Assembly: GCA_016709995.1 (NCBI GenBank)
Contig: JADJLQ010000001.1
Location: forward strand, 1,646,001-1,710,000
Direction: 5' to 3'
Source: Saprospiraceae bacterium
GTDB taxonomy: Bacteria > Bacteroidota > Bacteroidia > Chitinophagales > Saprospiraceae
DNA: 64,000 nucleotides
This document shows, one piece after another, positions 8,714 to 18,670 of the stretch. Position numbers and translations under genes: made by a program. The notes under the pieces were generated by a model. The model ran no database searches. It was not told the DNA's origin and saw nothing but the letters and a program-made list of their open reading frames with translations. Position 1 is the first letter of the stretch. Every line of letters starts with the position of its first letter.

Positions 8714-9412
8714 TTATTTAGCTGGTTCTTGTAATAAGTCCATAAATTCTACTGTGGTACGCTCCATGCTATAAACTACTTTCTCTACGTTGGATACCAA
8801 CAGGTTGTACGCAATATAGGCAAATATGCCCACTGCCAGACCGACAGCAGTCGTGATGAGTGCCTGGTAAATACCACCGGCTAAGACACTTGGGGTCACA
8901 TTTTGCTGACTGGCCATATTATAAAACGCCTGAATCATACCGGTCACTGTACCAAAGAATCCAATCATAGGAGCCGCTCCAGCTACACTAGCCAGTATAG
9001 AAAGATTTTTCTCCATTCTAAACAATTCCAGGTTTCCCGTATTTTCAATCGCAGCATCGATGTCACGCAAAGGCTTACCTATTCGCTGAAGTCCCTTCTC
9101 TATCAATCTTGCTATAGGTGTGTCAGTATGGGCACAAAGATTTTTGGCCGCATCAATATTGCCATTTTGTACACTATTCCTGATATTATTCATAAAATTT
9201 TCGTCCACATTTGATGCCCGTTTAAGGGAACGGTATCGATCTACAAATATGTAAATGGCAATCACCGAAAGGACCAAATTGATAAAGATATTGGCAATGC
9301 CCAAATAACCGGTCTGCAATAGAACGGACCATAAATTTTGTGTACCCGTGGATTCGACAGCAGTCTGTACCTGAGGAAGATTGGACACTTGAAACAATAA
9401 TACTGAAAGCAT
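8714..9412 (-). CDS. exbB: ExbB/TolQ/MotA proton channel family protein
   Basis: The 232-residue product has an N-terminal membrane helix (about 33-57), a cytoplasmic loop, and a conserved pair of helices (about 135-160 and 175-205). These carry the family signature GFFGTVTGMIQAF and the Thr/Ala-rich TTAVGLAVGI. With ExbD it forms the inner-membrane proton channel that drives the TonB-like partner. It is the first gene of the operon. A TAATTTTG element on this strand 64 bp upstream is a candidate -7 box. Confidence 0.93.
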   Translation of the reverse strand: MLSVLLFQVSNLPQVQTAVESTGTQNLWSVLLQTGYLGIANIFINLVLSVIAIYIFVDRYRSLKRASNVDENFMNNIRNSVQNGNIDAAKNLCAHTDTPIARLIEKGLQRIGKPLRDIDAAIENTGNLELFRMEKNLSILASVAGAAPMIGFFGTVTGMIQAFYNMASQQNVTPSVLAGGIYQALITTAVGLAVGIFAYIAYNLLVSNVEKVVYSMERTTVEFMDLLQEPAK

Positions 9413-9475
9413 ATGTTGGTATTTGATTAAGTTTTAGCACAACGGTATATCACCACCATGTAGTATAATAAAGTT

Positions 9476-9483
9476 CAAAATTA
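9476..9483 (-). promoter_or_regulatory. Candidate -7 element for exbB-exbD-tonB
   Basis: Read on the minus strand this is TAATTTTG, an exact match to TAnnTTTG. It lies 64 bp upstream of the exbB start in the 156-bp divergent spacer. No convincing -33 TTG is seen. Confidence 0.4.
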
Positions 9484-9544
9484 GCTCTTCGTTAAGATAT
9501 ATTATAATAAAATCTAATTTGAAAGGTTTTTGCTATTTAAAACT

Positions 9545-9552
9545 TAACTTTG
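9545..9552 (+). promoter_or_regulatory. Candidate -7 element for fadN
   Basis: TAACTTTG matches TAnnTTTG exactly and lies 17 bp before the fadN ATG, which would leave a very short leader. TTG-containing sequence lies upstream, but at non-ideal spacing. Confidence 0.5.
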
Positions 9553-9568
9553 GGTCAAAGAAAGAAAT

Positions 9569-11956
9569 ATGTATAGAATCAGTAAAGTAGCTGTCCTTGG
9601 CTCTGGAGTCATGGGTAGCGGCATTGCTTGTCACCTGGCCAATTGTGGTTATCAAGTTCTGATGTTGGATATAGTGCCTTTTGACCTCACAGAGGCAGAG
9701 AAGGGCAACAAAAAGGCAAGGAATAAAATTGTTGATACAGCTTTGCTGAATGCTGTTAAAACCAAACCTGCACCTTTGTTTCATAAAAGCCTGATTTCAA
9801 ACATCAAAACTGGCAATTTTGATGATGATTTAGCTCTTATCAGCGAATGTGATTGGATCATCGAGGTCATAGTAGAAAGGCTGGATATCAAAAAATCCTT
9901 ATTTGATAAAGTCGAAAAATACCGAAAGCCGGGTACCCTCATCAGCAGCAATACTTCCGGGATACCTATTCACCTGATGGCTGAAGGCAGAAGTGAAGAC
10001 TTCAAGGCCCATTTTTTAGGCACCCATTTTTTTAATCCACCCAGGTATCTCAGATTATTAGAAATCATTCCCACCCAGGATACCAATAAAGCAGTAGTAG
10101 ACTTCTTCATGAAGTTTGGGGATGTACACCTGGGCAAAAGGACGGTGTTGTGCAAAGACACACCTGCATTTATAGCGAACAGGATCGGGGTGTACGCCAT
10201 GTCCAAGATATACCAGCTGACTGAAGAATTAAACCTGGACATCAGCACAGTCGACAAACTGACAGGACCAGCTATGGGAAGACCCGGTACAGGCACATTT
10301 AGATTATCAGATCTTGTGGGCCTGGATACTGCAGTAAAAGTGATTGAAGGCATTCAAACCAATTGCACGGATGATGAACAAATACACCAGCTTAAGATGC
10401 CCTCTTATCTCACTCACCTGGTGGAAAACAAATGGCTGGGCAATAAATCCGGCAAAGGATTTTATTATAAATCTGATGAAAAAGACGCCGGAGGCAAAAA
10501 TGTAATTTACAGTCTCAACCTCAAGACATTAGAATACGAAGTACCCAACAAGACCCAACTGACCAGCCTGGGAGTCTCCAAGCAAACCGATGAATTAGGC
10601 CCCCGACTTAAAGCCATCATCACGATGGAAGATGCCGGAGCTCAGCTGATCAAACGATCACTTGCAGGACTGTGTGCCTACGCTTCAAACCGCATCCCGG
10701 AGATCAGTGACAATATATATAGTATAGACGATGCGCTTAAAGCAGGATTTGCCTGGGATCTTGGACCTTTTGAATATTGGGATGCAATCGGCCTGTCCAA
10801 AGGTATAGAATTGGCTGAGTCCGATGGCCAATCTGTAGCTCCATGGGTAAAGGAAATGGTTGAAAAAGGACATACTTCATTTTATACACATGATGGATCC
10901 ATCAAGGCTTATGATCCTGGTTCAAAATCCTATCTGGCGATACCAGGTAGAGAATCCCTGGTCAATCTTTTTGCTTTATCGGGCAACAAGCCAGTCTATC
11001 AAAATCCGGATGCCGTCATCCATGACATCGGTGATGGGGTACTTTGTGTTGAGTTTAAGAGCAAAGCCAATACGATTGGAGAAGGCGTAGTCAAAGCTAT
11101 CAATGAAGGTATCTCTATCGCTGAAGAAGGAAAATGGCAAGGGCTTGTCATTGGTAATCATGGCAAAAACTTTAGTGTCGGAGCCAATCTGATGATGATC
11201 GCCATGTCTGCTTATCAGCAAGAATGGGATGAGCTCAACTTCGCAGTAAAGACTTTTCAGGATACTACTATGAGATGCCGGTATTCCAAGATACCTGTCG
11301 TCATTGCTACTCAAGGTTATGTGTTTGGGGGCGGTTGTGAGACCCTAATGCATTGTGATGCAGCACTTTGCGCAGCAGAATCTTATATAGGCCTGGTAGA
11401 GGCAGGTGTCGGATTGATCCCCGGAGGAGGTGGTACTAAAGAATTTGCTGTGAGAGCATCTGATTCCTTTTTTGAGGGCGATGTCATGATACCCACCCTC
11501 GTAGAGAAGTTTAAGACCATTGCTATGGCTGCTGTAGGTACTTCAGCTACAGAAGCTTTTGACCTCGGGTACCTATTGAAAAACAAAGACAGCGTCGTAT
11601 TGAATGCTGATCGAAATATTACAGAAGCAAAAGCCAAAGTACTGGAGCTCGCTCCTAATTATACCATGCCTATACCCAGAGAAGATGTATTGGTTCTGGG
11701 CCAGCAAGGTTTGGCCTCTTTGTATATAGCGGCTCACAGTCTGAAACTGGGCAACTATGCTTCGGCACATGACATTAAAATAGCTAAAAAGGCCGCCTGG
11801 GTACTCTGTGGGGGCGATCTGTCCGGTCCTCAAAAGGTCAGCGAACGCTACCTCCTGGATGTAGAACGAGAGGCCTTTTTAAGTTTATGTGGTGAACAAA
11901 AAACGCTTGAACGCATTCAATACATGTTAGAAAACAACAAACCGCTCAGAAATTAA
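9569..11956 (+). CDS. fadN: 3-hydroxyacyl-CoA dehydrogenase/enoyl-CoA hydratase, FadN type
   Basis: This bifunctional beta-oxidation enzyme of 795 residues has the FadN order: dehydrogenase first, hydratase last. This is the reverse of FadB/FadJ. The NAD-binding GSGVMGSGIA is at about residues 11-20. The dehydrogenase catalytic region GTHFFNPPRY is near 150, and its C-terminal helical domain follows to about 450. The crotonase fold begins near 490, with the oxyanion-hole segment GGGCETLMHCDAAL at about 588-601 and the EAGVGLIPGGGGTKE segment near 610. It lies 56 bp upstream of the thiolase that performs the next step, so the pair forms a fatty-acid degradation operon. Confidence 0.92.
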   Translation: MYRISKVAVLGSGVMGSGIACHLANCGYQVLMLDIVPFDLTEAEKGNKKARNKIVDTALLNAVKTKPAPLFHKSLISNIKTGNFDDDLALISECDWIIEVIVERLDIKKSLFDKVEKYRKPGTLISSNTSGIPIHLMAEGRSEDFKAHFLGTHFFNPPRYLRLLEIIPTQDTNKAVVDFFMKFGDVHLGKRTVLCKDTPAFIANRIGVYAMSKIYQLTEELNLDISTVDKLTGPAMGRPGTGTFRLSDLVGLDTAVKVIEGIQTNCTDDEQIHQLKMPSYLTHLVENKWLGNKSGKGFYYKSDEKDAGGKNVIYSLNLKTLEYEVPNKTQLTSLGVSKQTDELGPRLKAIITMEDAGAQLIKRSLAGLCAYASNRIPEISDNIYSIDDALKAGFAWDLGPFEYWDAIGLSKGIELAESDGQSVAPWVKEMVEKGHTSFYTHDGSIKAYDPGSKSYLAIPGRESLVNLFALSGNKPVYQNPDAVIHDIGDGVLCVEFKSKANTIGEGVVKAINEGISIAEEGKWQGLVIGNHGKNFSVGANLMMIAMSAYQQEWDELNFAVKTFQDTTMRCRYSKIPVVIATQGYVFGGGCETLMHCDAALCAAESYIGLVEAGVGLIPGGGGTKEFAVRASDSFFEGDVMIPTLVEKFKTIAMAAVGTSATEAFDLGYLLKNKDSVVLNADRNITEAKAKVLELAPNYTMPIPREDVLVLGQQGLASLYIAAHSLKLGNYASAHDIKIAKKAAWVLCGGDLSGPQKVSERYLLDVEREAFLSLCGEQKTLERIQYMLENNKPLRN

Positions 11957-12012
11957 GCTTTGAACAAGTCCGTATCCTTATTCAAATTTCAACTAGATCA
12001 AAATATTAAATA

Positions 12013-13191
12013 ATGACAACAGAAGCATATATCGTAGCCGCCAGGAGAAGTGCCATTGGGAAAGCAGGTAAAGGCAGTTTTAAGTTTTTTAGATCTGATG
12101 ACCTTGCTGTGGAAATCATACAGGCTTTGCTTGAGACCACGCCCAATTTGGATCCAAAGTCCGTAGATGATGTCATCGTAGGCTGTGCCAATCCAGAGGG
12201 CGAACAAGGACTGCAGATAGGACGGCAGATATCAGTACGAGCTCTGGGCAAAGATGTTCCCGGCATGACGGTCAATCGCTATTGTGCCAGTGGTCTTGAG
12301 ACGATCGGCATGGCAGTAGCTAAGATCCGCGCAGGCATGGCAGACTGTATTATAGCTGGAGGCACTGAAAGTATGAGCATGATACCCATGACCGGATATA
12401 AACTGGCACCCAGTTACAAAGTCGCAGTAGATACTCCTGACTATGTGGTAGGCATGGGACTTACTGCTGAAGCTGTAGCCAAAAAATATAATATCAATCG
12501 TCAAAGCCAGGATGAATTCTCTTTGCAATCACACAAAAAGGCTGCACATGCCATTGAACAAGGCTATTTTAAAGATCAAATCGTGCCTGTGAATGTCACC
12601 GACATTAGTGTCCAAAACAATAAACGTATAGAACGATCATTTATCATGGATACTGATGAAGGGGTGAGAAAAGATACTACCCTCGAAGCACTTGCAAAAC
12701 TGCCGGCGGTATTTGCTATGAATGGTTCTGTGACGGCTGGCAATTCATCACAGACTTCTGATGGAGCATCATTCGTCATCGTCATGAGCGAAGCGAGGAT
12801 GAGAGAATTAAATCTCGAGCCTATCGCCCGATTGGTATCTTGTGATGTAGCCGGAGTAGAACCGATCATCATGGGTATAGGCCCTTGCGCTGCTATTCCT
12901 AAAGCTTTGAAGCGAGGGGGTTTAAAACTTCAGGACATCCAACTGATCGAACTCAATGAAGCGTTTGCAGCCCAATCCCTCGCTGTCATACAGGAAGCCG
13001 GACTCAATCCTGATATAGTCAATGTCAATGGAGGCGCCATTGCTCTAGGTCATCCTCTCGGTTGCACAGGGGCAAAATTATCTACCCAATTGTTTAGTGA
13101 ACTTAGAAGGAGAAATTTGAAATATGGTATGGTAACAGCCTGTGTAGGAGGAGGTCAAGGAATAGCCGGTATCTATGAACTCATCAATTGA
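12013..13191 (+). CDS. fadA: Acetyl-CoA acyltransferase (3-ketoacyl-CoA thiolase)
   Basis: Thiolase cleaves 3-ketoacyl-CoA to acetyl-CoA and a shortened acyl-CoA. The 392-residue length is standard. The nucleophilic cysteine is Cys91 in NRYCASGLET. The active-site histidine is in the GHPLGCTGAK segment, and the second cysteine is Cys377 in CVGGGQG. The gene follows fadN directly on the same strand, completing a two-gene beta-oxidation unit. No acyl-CoA dehydrogenase gene is present here. Confidence 0.93.
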   Translation: MTTEAYIVAARRSAIGKAGKGSFKFFRSDDLAVEIIQALLETTPNLDPKSVDDVIVGCANPEGEQGLQIGRQISVRALGKDVPGMTVNRYCASGLETIGMAVAKIRAGMADCIIAGGTESMSMIPMTGYKLAPSYKVAVDTPDYVVGMGLTAEAVAKKYNINRQSQDEFSLQSHKKAAHAIEQGYFKDQIVPVNVTDISVQNNKRIERSFIMDTDEGVRKDTTLEALAKLPAVFAMNGSVTAGNSSQTSDGASFVIVMSEARMRELNLEPIARLVSCDVAGVEPIIMGIGPCAAIPKALKRGGLKLQDIQLIELNEAFAAQSLAVIQEAGLNPDIVNVNGGAIALGHPLGCTGAKLSTQLFSELRRRNLKYGMVTACVGGGQGIAGIYELIN

Positions 13192-13239
13192 TCGATAATA
13201 TCCTTTGCGATTTGAGTGAGCATGGTTAATATTGAGATC

Positions 13240-16014
13240 ATGAAACTCTGGTGCTGCGGTTTTATTCTTATTTTATTTGGTAACAAGTTGACAAGCCAGG
13301 ACTTTTCAGGGCATGCCCCTGGTCTACATTGGCAACAGCTCAAAACCGAAGAAATCAATATTTTTTTTCCATCCGGGGTAGAATCTACAGCAAATCGTGT
13401 ATACCAAAAAATCCACGAATTCTACTACAAGGACACTTCGCTTGGTCAAAAGCGATTCAAAATAAACATGGTGCTCCAAAACCAAACTATCGAATCAAAC
13501 GGATATGTTGGTATTGGACCCTGGATGTCAGAATTTTATTTGACACCTCCTCACCTTCCTTATGTTTTGGGTTCGATCGATTGGGTGGAAGCCCTTTCTA
13601 TTCATGAATACCGACATGTGCTCCAGGGTATGAACTCAAGAGTTGGAATCAATAATGCGCTATATCATCTGTTGGGAGAAGAAGCCTGGGGAGCCTCGTA
13701 TGGATTTGTGGTACCGGATTGGTTTGCTGAAGGGGATGCAGTCAATGCTGAAACTCAAAATTCAAATGGAGGAAGAGGTCGAATGCCCTCCTTCGTCGCT
13801 GATTTTAGAGCATTGCAGCAAGGTAAAAAATTTTGGTCTTACGACAAGGTTAGAAATGGATCTTATAAAAATTTGGTCCCCAATCAATATGTGTGGGGAT
13901 ATACTATGGTCAAATATGTCAATGATCAATTTGGCCCAAACCTGTGGGGAAACATAATGAATGATGCTGTCCGATACAAGGGCTTATTATTTCCGTTTAA
14001 TAAATCTTTGATTCGTCATACAGGGCTCAGTGCAACACAATTATATAAACGAGCTGTCCAAGCAATCAAGGCAGATAGCCTAGACTCAGAACTTAATGAT
14101 GAAGTATTGATCAAAAATACGAAGGCTAATTCGGTTAGAAACTATACTACTCCCAATCGCCTTTATAACGGAGGGGTATTGTTTATTGAACACTCCTTTG
14201 ACAAACTGCCCTCTCTATGTATCAAAGAAAAAAATACGACATCAACCCTGACAAATTTGGGCATCACCACCAATCCTGATTACGGATTCGTCGAACCATT
14301 GGCAGCCTGGACTATAGTCAGGACAGACTCCAGATGGAGCAATCGAAATTATTCTGACTTAGTTCTATTCAATATCGCCACTAAAACAAAGCGGAAAATA
14401 TCTAACCATCAAAAATATTTTAATCCTGCACCTTCCAATGATGTCAGCATGATCTCCTGCATGGAATATCTCGACAATGGGTCATGCAATATAGTCGTGT
14501 TAGATACTCTTGGCAAAAAATTACATTCTATTCCAATGAAGCCAAACAAACTTGGCACCTACCCGATTTTTGAAGTTGGAGATTCGACACTGTTATCCAT
14601 AGTCCGAGGTGGCGGGAACGCTGCTATAGTAAGGTATTCACTGAAGGATTATACAACTCAACAATTAACCACCCCAATCGAAGGGATAATCGCCAATATC
14701 ACCATTAATAGTGATACGATTTATTTTAGTAGTGATATAGATGGCCGGGACCAACTGTATGCTATAATCCATGACAAGGTCTATCAATTAACTCATAATA
14801 GCATAGGCATCCAGCAATACAGTGTCCTCGGAGATGAACTTCTTTACAACTTTCGATCTTCAACAGGCATAGAAATCAGAAGGAAAAAATTACAGGACTG
14901 TGATTACAAGCCGGTGGATTATTTTTCCCGTAAAGAGAAATCAATAAACACTCTTGAACCGTATGCAACGGCAAATAAAAATGACCTTCCTATTGCAACC
15001 ATTACCAAGGCTAGTCTATTAAACAATCCATTTAGAATATACAGCTGGTCTGTTCGCCCTGACGAAGGAGGCAATGTGTTTAGAATCCTTGGGCGTAATG
15101 TTTTGAATACGATAGATGGATCCATTTTTTATGGTTTTAACAACGAAGACCGATCCCATTCTATTGGCGGCAATATGGACCTTGGAATAGCCTACCCAAT
15201 TCTGACCACCAATATCAATTCAACTTTTGGGCGAAAAATCAATAGTCTTTCAAGCCCTAAAAAAGACAGTATCCTATGGGATGAAACCGGATTACGCTTA
15301 GGCCTGACAGTACCTCTAAGATATTATGCCGGCAATCAGGTGATAGGCATACAACCGTTAATACAGTTAGGATCTTTTATACCAAATTATAAGCAAGGAG
15401 AAAGGAAGAATTACCAATCTACGCAATACATCAGGTCCTTCCTTTTATTATCAAATAGACGCCTGTTGGCAAAGCAACATGTAAGTTCTCGATTAGCGCA
15501 AACTATAACTGTCCAGTGGAACAGGGCCCTCAATCATGCTGCATCAGCAACAGACTTAAATGGCGAGTTTCATGTTCCAGGGTTAAGCAGAAATCATGTG
15601 ATCGAGCTTAAAGCCGATTTTCATCACCAAACCCTATCAGACCCTTATCGGTTTGCCAATCGATCGGAATTTATTGGAGGCTATAGGCCATTTTCGAGTG
15701 ACTATTCTTCCTGGTACAAAATCAGTTATCATCTCCCGCTACTTTATCCCGACGAAGGGATCAACGGAATATATTTTTTAAAAAGAATTCGTGCAAGAGT
15801 TTTTGCGGAACAGATGAACCATACAATAACCCGATCTCCAAAGGATATCAAGGTAAAATATAGAAACCTGGGGTTGGAGACAGTTCTTGACGGCCAACTA
15901 TTTAATGTATTGCCCACCAGCGCCGGAGTGAGATTAAACAATCCTTTGGATACCGACTTATTAAGCGGACGAAAAAAGACTAATTTAGAATTTTTTATTG
16001 AACAATTGTTTTAA
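13240..16014 (+). CDS. Large secreted protein with HExxH metalloprotease-like domain and C-terminal beta barrel-like region
   Basis: The frame opens with GTG at 13216 and ATG at 13222. The ATG at 13240 gives the best signal peptide (MKLW, hydrophobic core, cleavage after TSQ), so I use it; the product is then 924 residues. Near residue 122 is HEYRH, an HExxH zinc motif, followed about 40 residues later by WFAEGDA. That glutamate fits the third zinc ligand of gluzincin-type peptidases (peptidase MA-like clan). The middle (about 290-560) has repeated short beta segments of a TolB-like propeller type. The C-terminal 300 residues resemble an outer-membrane barrel with alternating hydrophobicity and a terminal phenylalanine. 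This implies a surface-exposed or outer-membrane-anchored peptidase, but activity and substrate are unknown. Confidence 0.72.
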   Translation: MKLWCCGFILILFGNKLTSQDFSGHAPGLHWQQLKTEEINIFFPSGVESTANRVYQKIHEFYYKDTSLGQKRFKINMVLQNQTIESNGYVGIGPWMSEFYLTPPHLPYVLGSIDWVEALSIHEYRHVLQGMNSRVGINNALYHLLGEEAWGASYGFVVPDWFAEGDAVNAETQNSNGGRGRMPSFVADFRALQQGKKFWSYDKVRNGSYKNLVPNQYVWGYTMVKYVNDQFGPNLWGNIMNDAVRYKGLLFPFNKSLIRHTGLSATQLYKRAVQAIKADSLDSELNDEVLIKNTKANSVRNYTTPNRLYNGGVLFIEHSFDKLPSLCIKEKNTTSTLTNLGITTNPDYGFVEPLAAWTIVRTDSRWSNRNYSDLVLFNIATKTKRKISNHQKYFNPAPSNDVSMISCMEYLDNGSCNIVVLDTLGKKLHSIPMKPNKLGTYPIFEVGDSTLLSIVRGGGNAAIVRYSLKDYTTQQLTTPIEGIIANITINSDTIYFSSDIDGRDQLYAIIHDKVYQLTHNSIGIQQYSVLGDELLYNFRSSTGIEIRRKKLQDCDYKPVDYFSRKEKSINTLEPYATANKNDLPIATITKASLLNNPFRIYSWSVRPDEGGNVFRILGRNVLNTIDGSIFYGFNNEDRSHSIGGNMDLGIAYPILTTNINSTFGRKINSLSSPKKDSILWDETGLRLGLTVPLRYYAGNQVIGIQPLIQLGSFIPNYKQGERKNYQSTQYIRSFLLLSNRRLLAKQHVSSRLAQTITVQWNRALNHAASATDLNGEFHVPGLSRNHVIELKADFHHQTLSDPYRFANRSEFIGGYRPFSSDYSSWYKISYHLPLLYPDEGINGIYFLKRIRARVFAEQMNHTITRSPKDIKVKYRNLGLETVLDGQLFNVLPTSAGVRLNNPLDTDLLSGRKKTNLEFFIEQLF

Positions 16015-16043
16015 AACAAATAGTACCCACTTTCTCCTTCGAC

Positions 16044-16727
16044 CTAAGCTTTCAACATTCTATCAATATCATCGATCTTACCAAACACCACCAGCATATC
16101 TCCCGACTCCAGGCGAGTCTCCGGCATTACTACTCCGAGTATCTCGTGAAATATTTGTGCCTGACCAAAATTATTTACTTTTTCTTTGTTTCTAATGATC
16201 GTGACTATATTGATATTGTATTCTTTCTGAAAGTTTACCTGGAGGATAGATTTGCCGACAAAGACTTCAGGTACAGTCGCTTCGATGACTTTGTATTGAT
16301 CATCCAAAGTAAATGAATCTACGATCGTTCCAATGTCAAGCCGCTTGGCCAGGCGATAAGCAGTATCCGCTTCAGGATGTACAATATCGCTAATGCCCAT
16401 TGCTTCCATTACATTCTGATGTGCTGGATTAATAGCACGTGCTATAAGTCGCTTTGGTTTTAATTGTTTGATCAAGGCGGTAGTGATAATCGAAGCACCC
16501 GTATCTTCTCCTATGCCTACAATGACTACATCTGAGTTTTTTACAGGCAAGGATTTAATAGCAGATTCATCAGTGGTATCCATACAAATGGTATGGGTAA
16601 TGCTATCTTGTAAAAATTCGACCCTCTTCATGTTAGAGTCCACTCCGATCACTTCGTGACCCAGCTCTGTAAGCTTGATGCTCAACTCTGATCCAAAATT
16701 GCCTAAACCTAAAACGATAAATTTCAT
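16044..16727 (-). CDS. TrkA/KtrA family potassium channel regulatory subunit
   Basis: The 227-residue cytoplasmic protein has an N-terminal RCK domain with the nucleotide-binding GLGNFGSELSIKL at about residues 6-18 and the acidic residue at the end of the second strand (VIGVDS). A C-terminal RCK-C domain starts near 140. It gates the TrkH/KtrB pore in response to bound nucleotide. Its start lies 17 bp after the trkH stop, so the two are co-transcribed with the pore gene first. A single RCK unit points to a Ktr-type rather than a duplicated TrkA-type subunit. Confidence 0.92.
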   Translation of the reverse strand: MKFIVLGLGNFGSELSIKLTELGHEVIGVDSNMKRVEFLQDSITHTICMDTTDESAIKSLPVKNSDVVIVGIGEDTGASIITTALIKQLKPKRLIARAINPAHQNVMEAMGISDIVHPEADTAYRLAKRLDIGTIVDSFTLDDQYKVIEATVPEVFVGKSILQVNFQKEYNINIVTIIRNKEKVNNFGQAQIFHEILGVVMPETRLESGDMLVVFGKIDDIDRMLKA

Positions 16728-16744
16728 AAAAAAACTTTTAATGA

Positions 16745-18541
16745 CTAGGTGATGAATAATTCCTCTGGAGGATATCGATACCGCTTTTCTTTTTCACGTG
16801 TGAATAATCTAACCAGTCCAATCATAATCGTCATAAAACCAACACGACCAATAAACATGGTGAAGATCAATACAATCTTACTAAAATCAGTTAGGTTTGC
16901 AGTGATCCCCATCGACAAACCAACTGTACCCAAGGCCGAAAAAGTCTCAAAAGCGATCTGCAACAGATCGAACTTTGCACCATCCTTTAAGACAATCAAG
17001 GTAATAGCCATGCCGACTGCAATGAGGGACAAGGAGATGATGGCAAAAGTCTTGTTGATTGAGCTAGTGGTAATCTCGCGTTTGCCAGTCTCTAATCGTT
17101 CATGTCCGCGGATGATATTGACGATATTGAGTGTAGCTACGGCAAACACGCTTGTCTTGATTCCTCCCGCAGTACTCCCGGGAGAGCCGCCAATCCACAT
17201 CAACAAAAGGTAAATCATTAAGGTAGGGATGGTCAACCTGCTAATATCAACGGTATTAAATCCTGCAGTCCTGGGTGTGACAGATCCAAAAAAACTCTGA
17301 ACGACTTTGCCAAAGAATGTTGGATGATCTACGAGTACATTATTATATTCGAAAACAAAATAAAATATAGTCCCCAAAAACAACAATATCCCAGTAGTCA
17401 CCATCACTACTCTTGTGTTGAGCGAGATTATTTTGGGTTTGAATCGGTAGGGTGTGTGCTTGACAAATTGGCAATACCCCTGGAAAAATTTTTCTTTAAA
17501 ATATTGAAGTATATTTAAAAACAAGCCAAAACCTATCCCGCCGAATACCACAAGAATAGCTATAACTAACTGAAATCCATAAGCATATCTAAAAGCTGGA
17601 TGGTACATATTGTCATTGCCAAGTGTCGAGAAACCTGCGTTGCAAAATGCACTGATAGAATGAAATATTGCAAAAAAAGCATGACTGCCACCACTGCCAA
17701 ACAAGTCCGAGCTGGTGGTAAAGAATATAAAGACTCCACCAACAAACTCTATCACCAGCGTAATCACAATGATCCTTACCAGTGATTTAAAAGCATCCCC
17801 CATATTTTCAACATTGAGCATGTTCTGAATAAACATCTGATTCTGAAATGTCGAATTGCCAGAAAAAATGAGTCCGAATAAATTGGTAAAAGTCAATATC
17901 CCAAGCCCACCTATTTGTATCAAAAAAAGTATAATCCATTTGCCGAACAAAGTAAAATCTTTCGCAGTGTCCAGTACAGTAAGGCCGGTAACACATACTG
18001 CAGAAGTCGAAGTAAACAGAGCATTTACATAACTTATAGGCCTGGTCGTCGCTCCGGGGAGCATAAGCAGCAGACTTCCCATCAGAATTAAAAATGCAAA
18101 GCTAATAATCAACAAAAACCCTCCATTGACCGCAGATTTCTTTATGGAAAAAAGTCTATTGGAAAATTCTTCGAGAAAAAGAAAAATAAATATAGATTGA
18201 TAAATCACTGATGACATAGAAGTGTGTTCGGTCACCCTGATAGAAGAGAGAATCGTATGAAAAAAGAGTTCGCTAATTAATGCTAATAACATCAATAACA
18301 TCAAAAGTGCCTGACTGGCATACCATCTTAATTTTAATGTGCGGGTATTCCAATGCAGATATATCCTCCAGGCCAATAATATAAAAGCAATGACATTGAG
18401 TATCGGAAACCACCAACTAAACAAATCATTGCGACCGGAAACATTATACACATGCAGGAGCACCAGCAGGATGGCCAGGATGGCCACAATCAGCAAGCCA
18501 TCATCGGCATACTTTTTATTAGTAGCTTGACCTGCAGGCAT
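16745..18541 (-). CDS. TrkH/KtrB family potassium transporter pore subunit
   Basis: The 598-residue integral membrane protein has about a dozen hydrophobic segments. The first four (residues 15-130) are an extra N-terminal set before the four M1-P-M2 repeats. Pore-loop segments are visible, for example TSTSAVCVTGLTVLDT near 190, HSISAFCNAGFSTLGN near 315, GSVTPRTAGFNTVDIS near 425 and FSALGTVGLSMGI near 545. The glycines that form the K+ filter are present in each. With the RCK subunit downstream it makes a complete K+ uptake system in the inner membrane. Confidence 0.92.
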   Translation of the reverse strand: MPAGQATNKKYADDGLLIVAILAILLVLLHVYNVSGRNDLFSWWFPILNVIAFILLAWRIYLHWNTRTLKLRWYASQALLMLLMLLALISELFFHTILSSIRVTEHTSMSSVIYQSIFIFLFLEEFSNRLFSIKKSAVNGGFLLIISFAFLILMGSLLLMLPGATTRPISYVNALFTSTSAVCVTGLTVLDTAKDFTLFGKWIILFLIQIGGLGILTFTNLFGLIFSGNSTFQNQMFIQNMLNVENMGDAFKSLVRIIVITLVIEFVGGVFIFFTTSSDLFGSGGSHAFFAIFHSISAFCNAGFSTLGNDNMYHPAFRYAYGFQLVIAILVVFGGIGFGLFLNILQYFKEKFFQGYCQFVKHTPYRFKPKIISLNTRVVMVTTGILLFLGTIFYFVFEYNNVLVDHPTFFGKVVQSFFGSVTPRTAGFNTVDISRLTIPTLMIYLLLMWIGGSPGSTAGGIKTSVFAVATLNIVNIIRGHERLETGKREITTSSINKTFAIISLSLIAVGMAITLIVLKDGAKFDLLQIAFETFSALGTVGLSMGITANLTDFSKIVLIFTMFIGRVGFMTIMIGLVRLFTREKEKRYRYPPEELFIT

Positions 18542-18670
18542 AGGAAATTAAAATGGTTGTTCGTATAGGGCTTTGTGAGCCAATGGTGGTTGTCACGTAA
18601 ACGTGTTTCTTAAAGTTTGCAAATGTCACGATTTTAATAGATATTTAAGAAATAATTTTCAACAAAGACA

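Noticed and set aside
9969..10353. Minus-strand open frames inside fadN and the thiolase gene
   Set aside because: They sit fully inside strongly supported genes and show no family features.
18595..18606. CACGT..ACGTG palindrome upstream of trkH
   Set aside because: It is too short to support an operator or terminator call without other copies.
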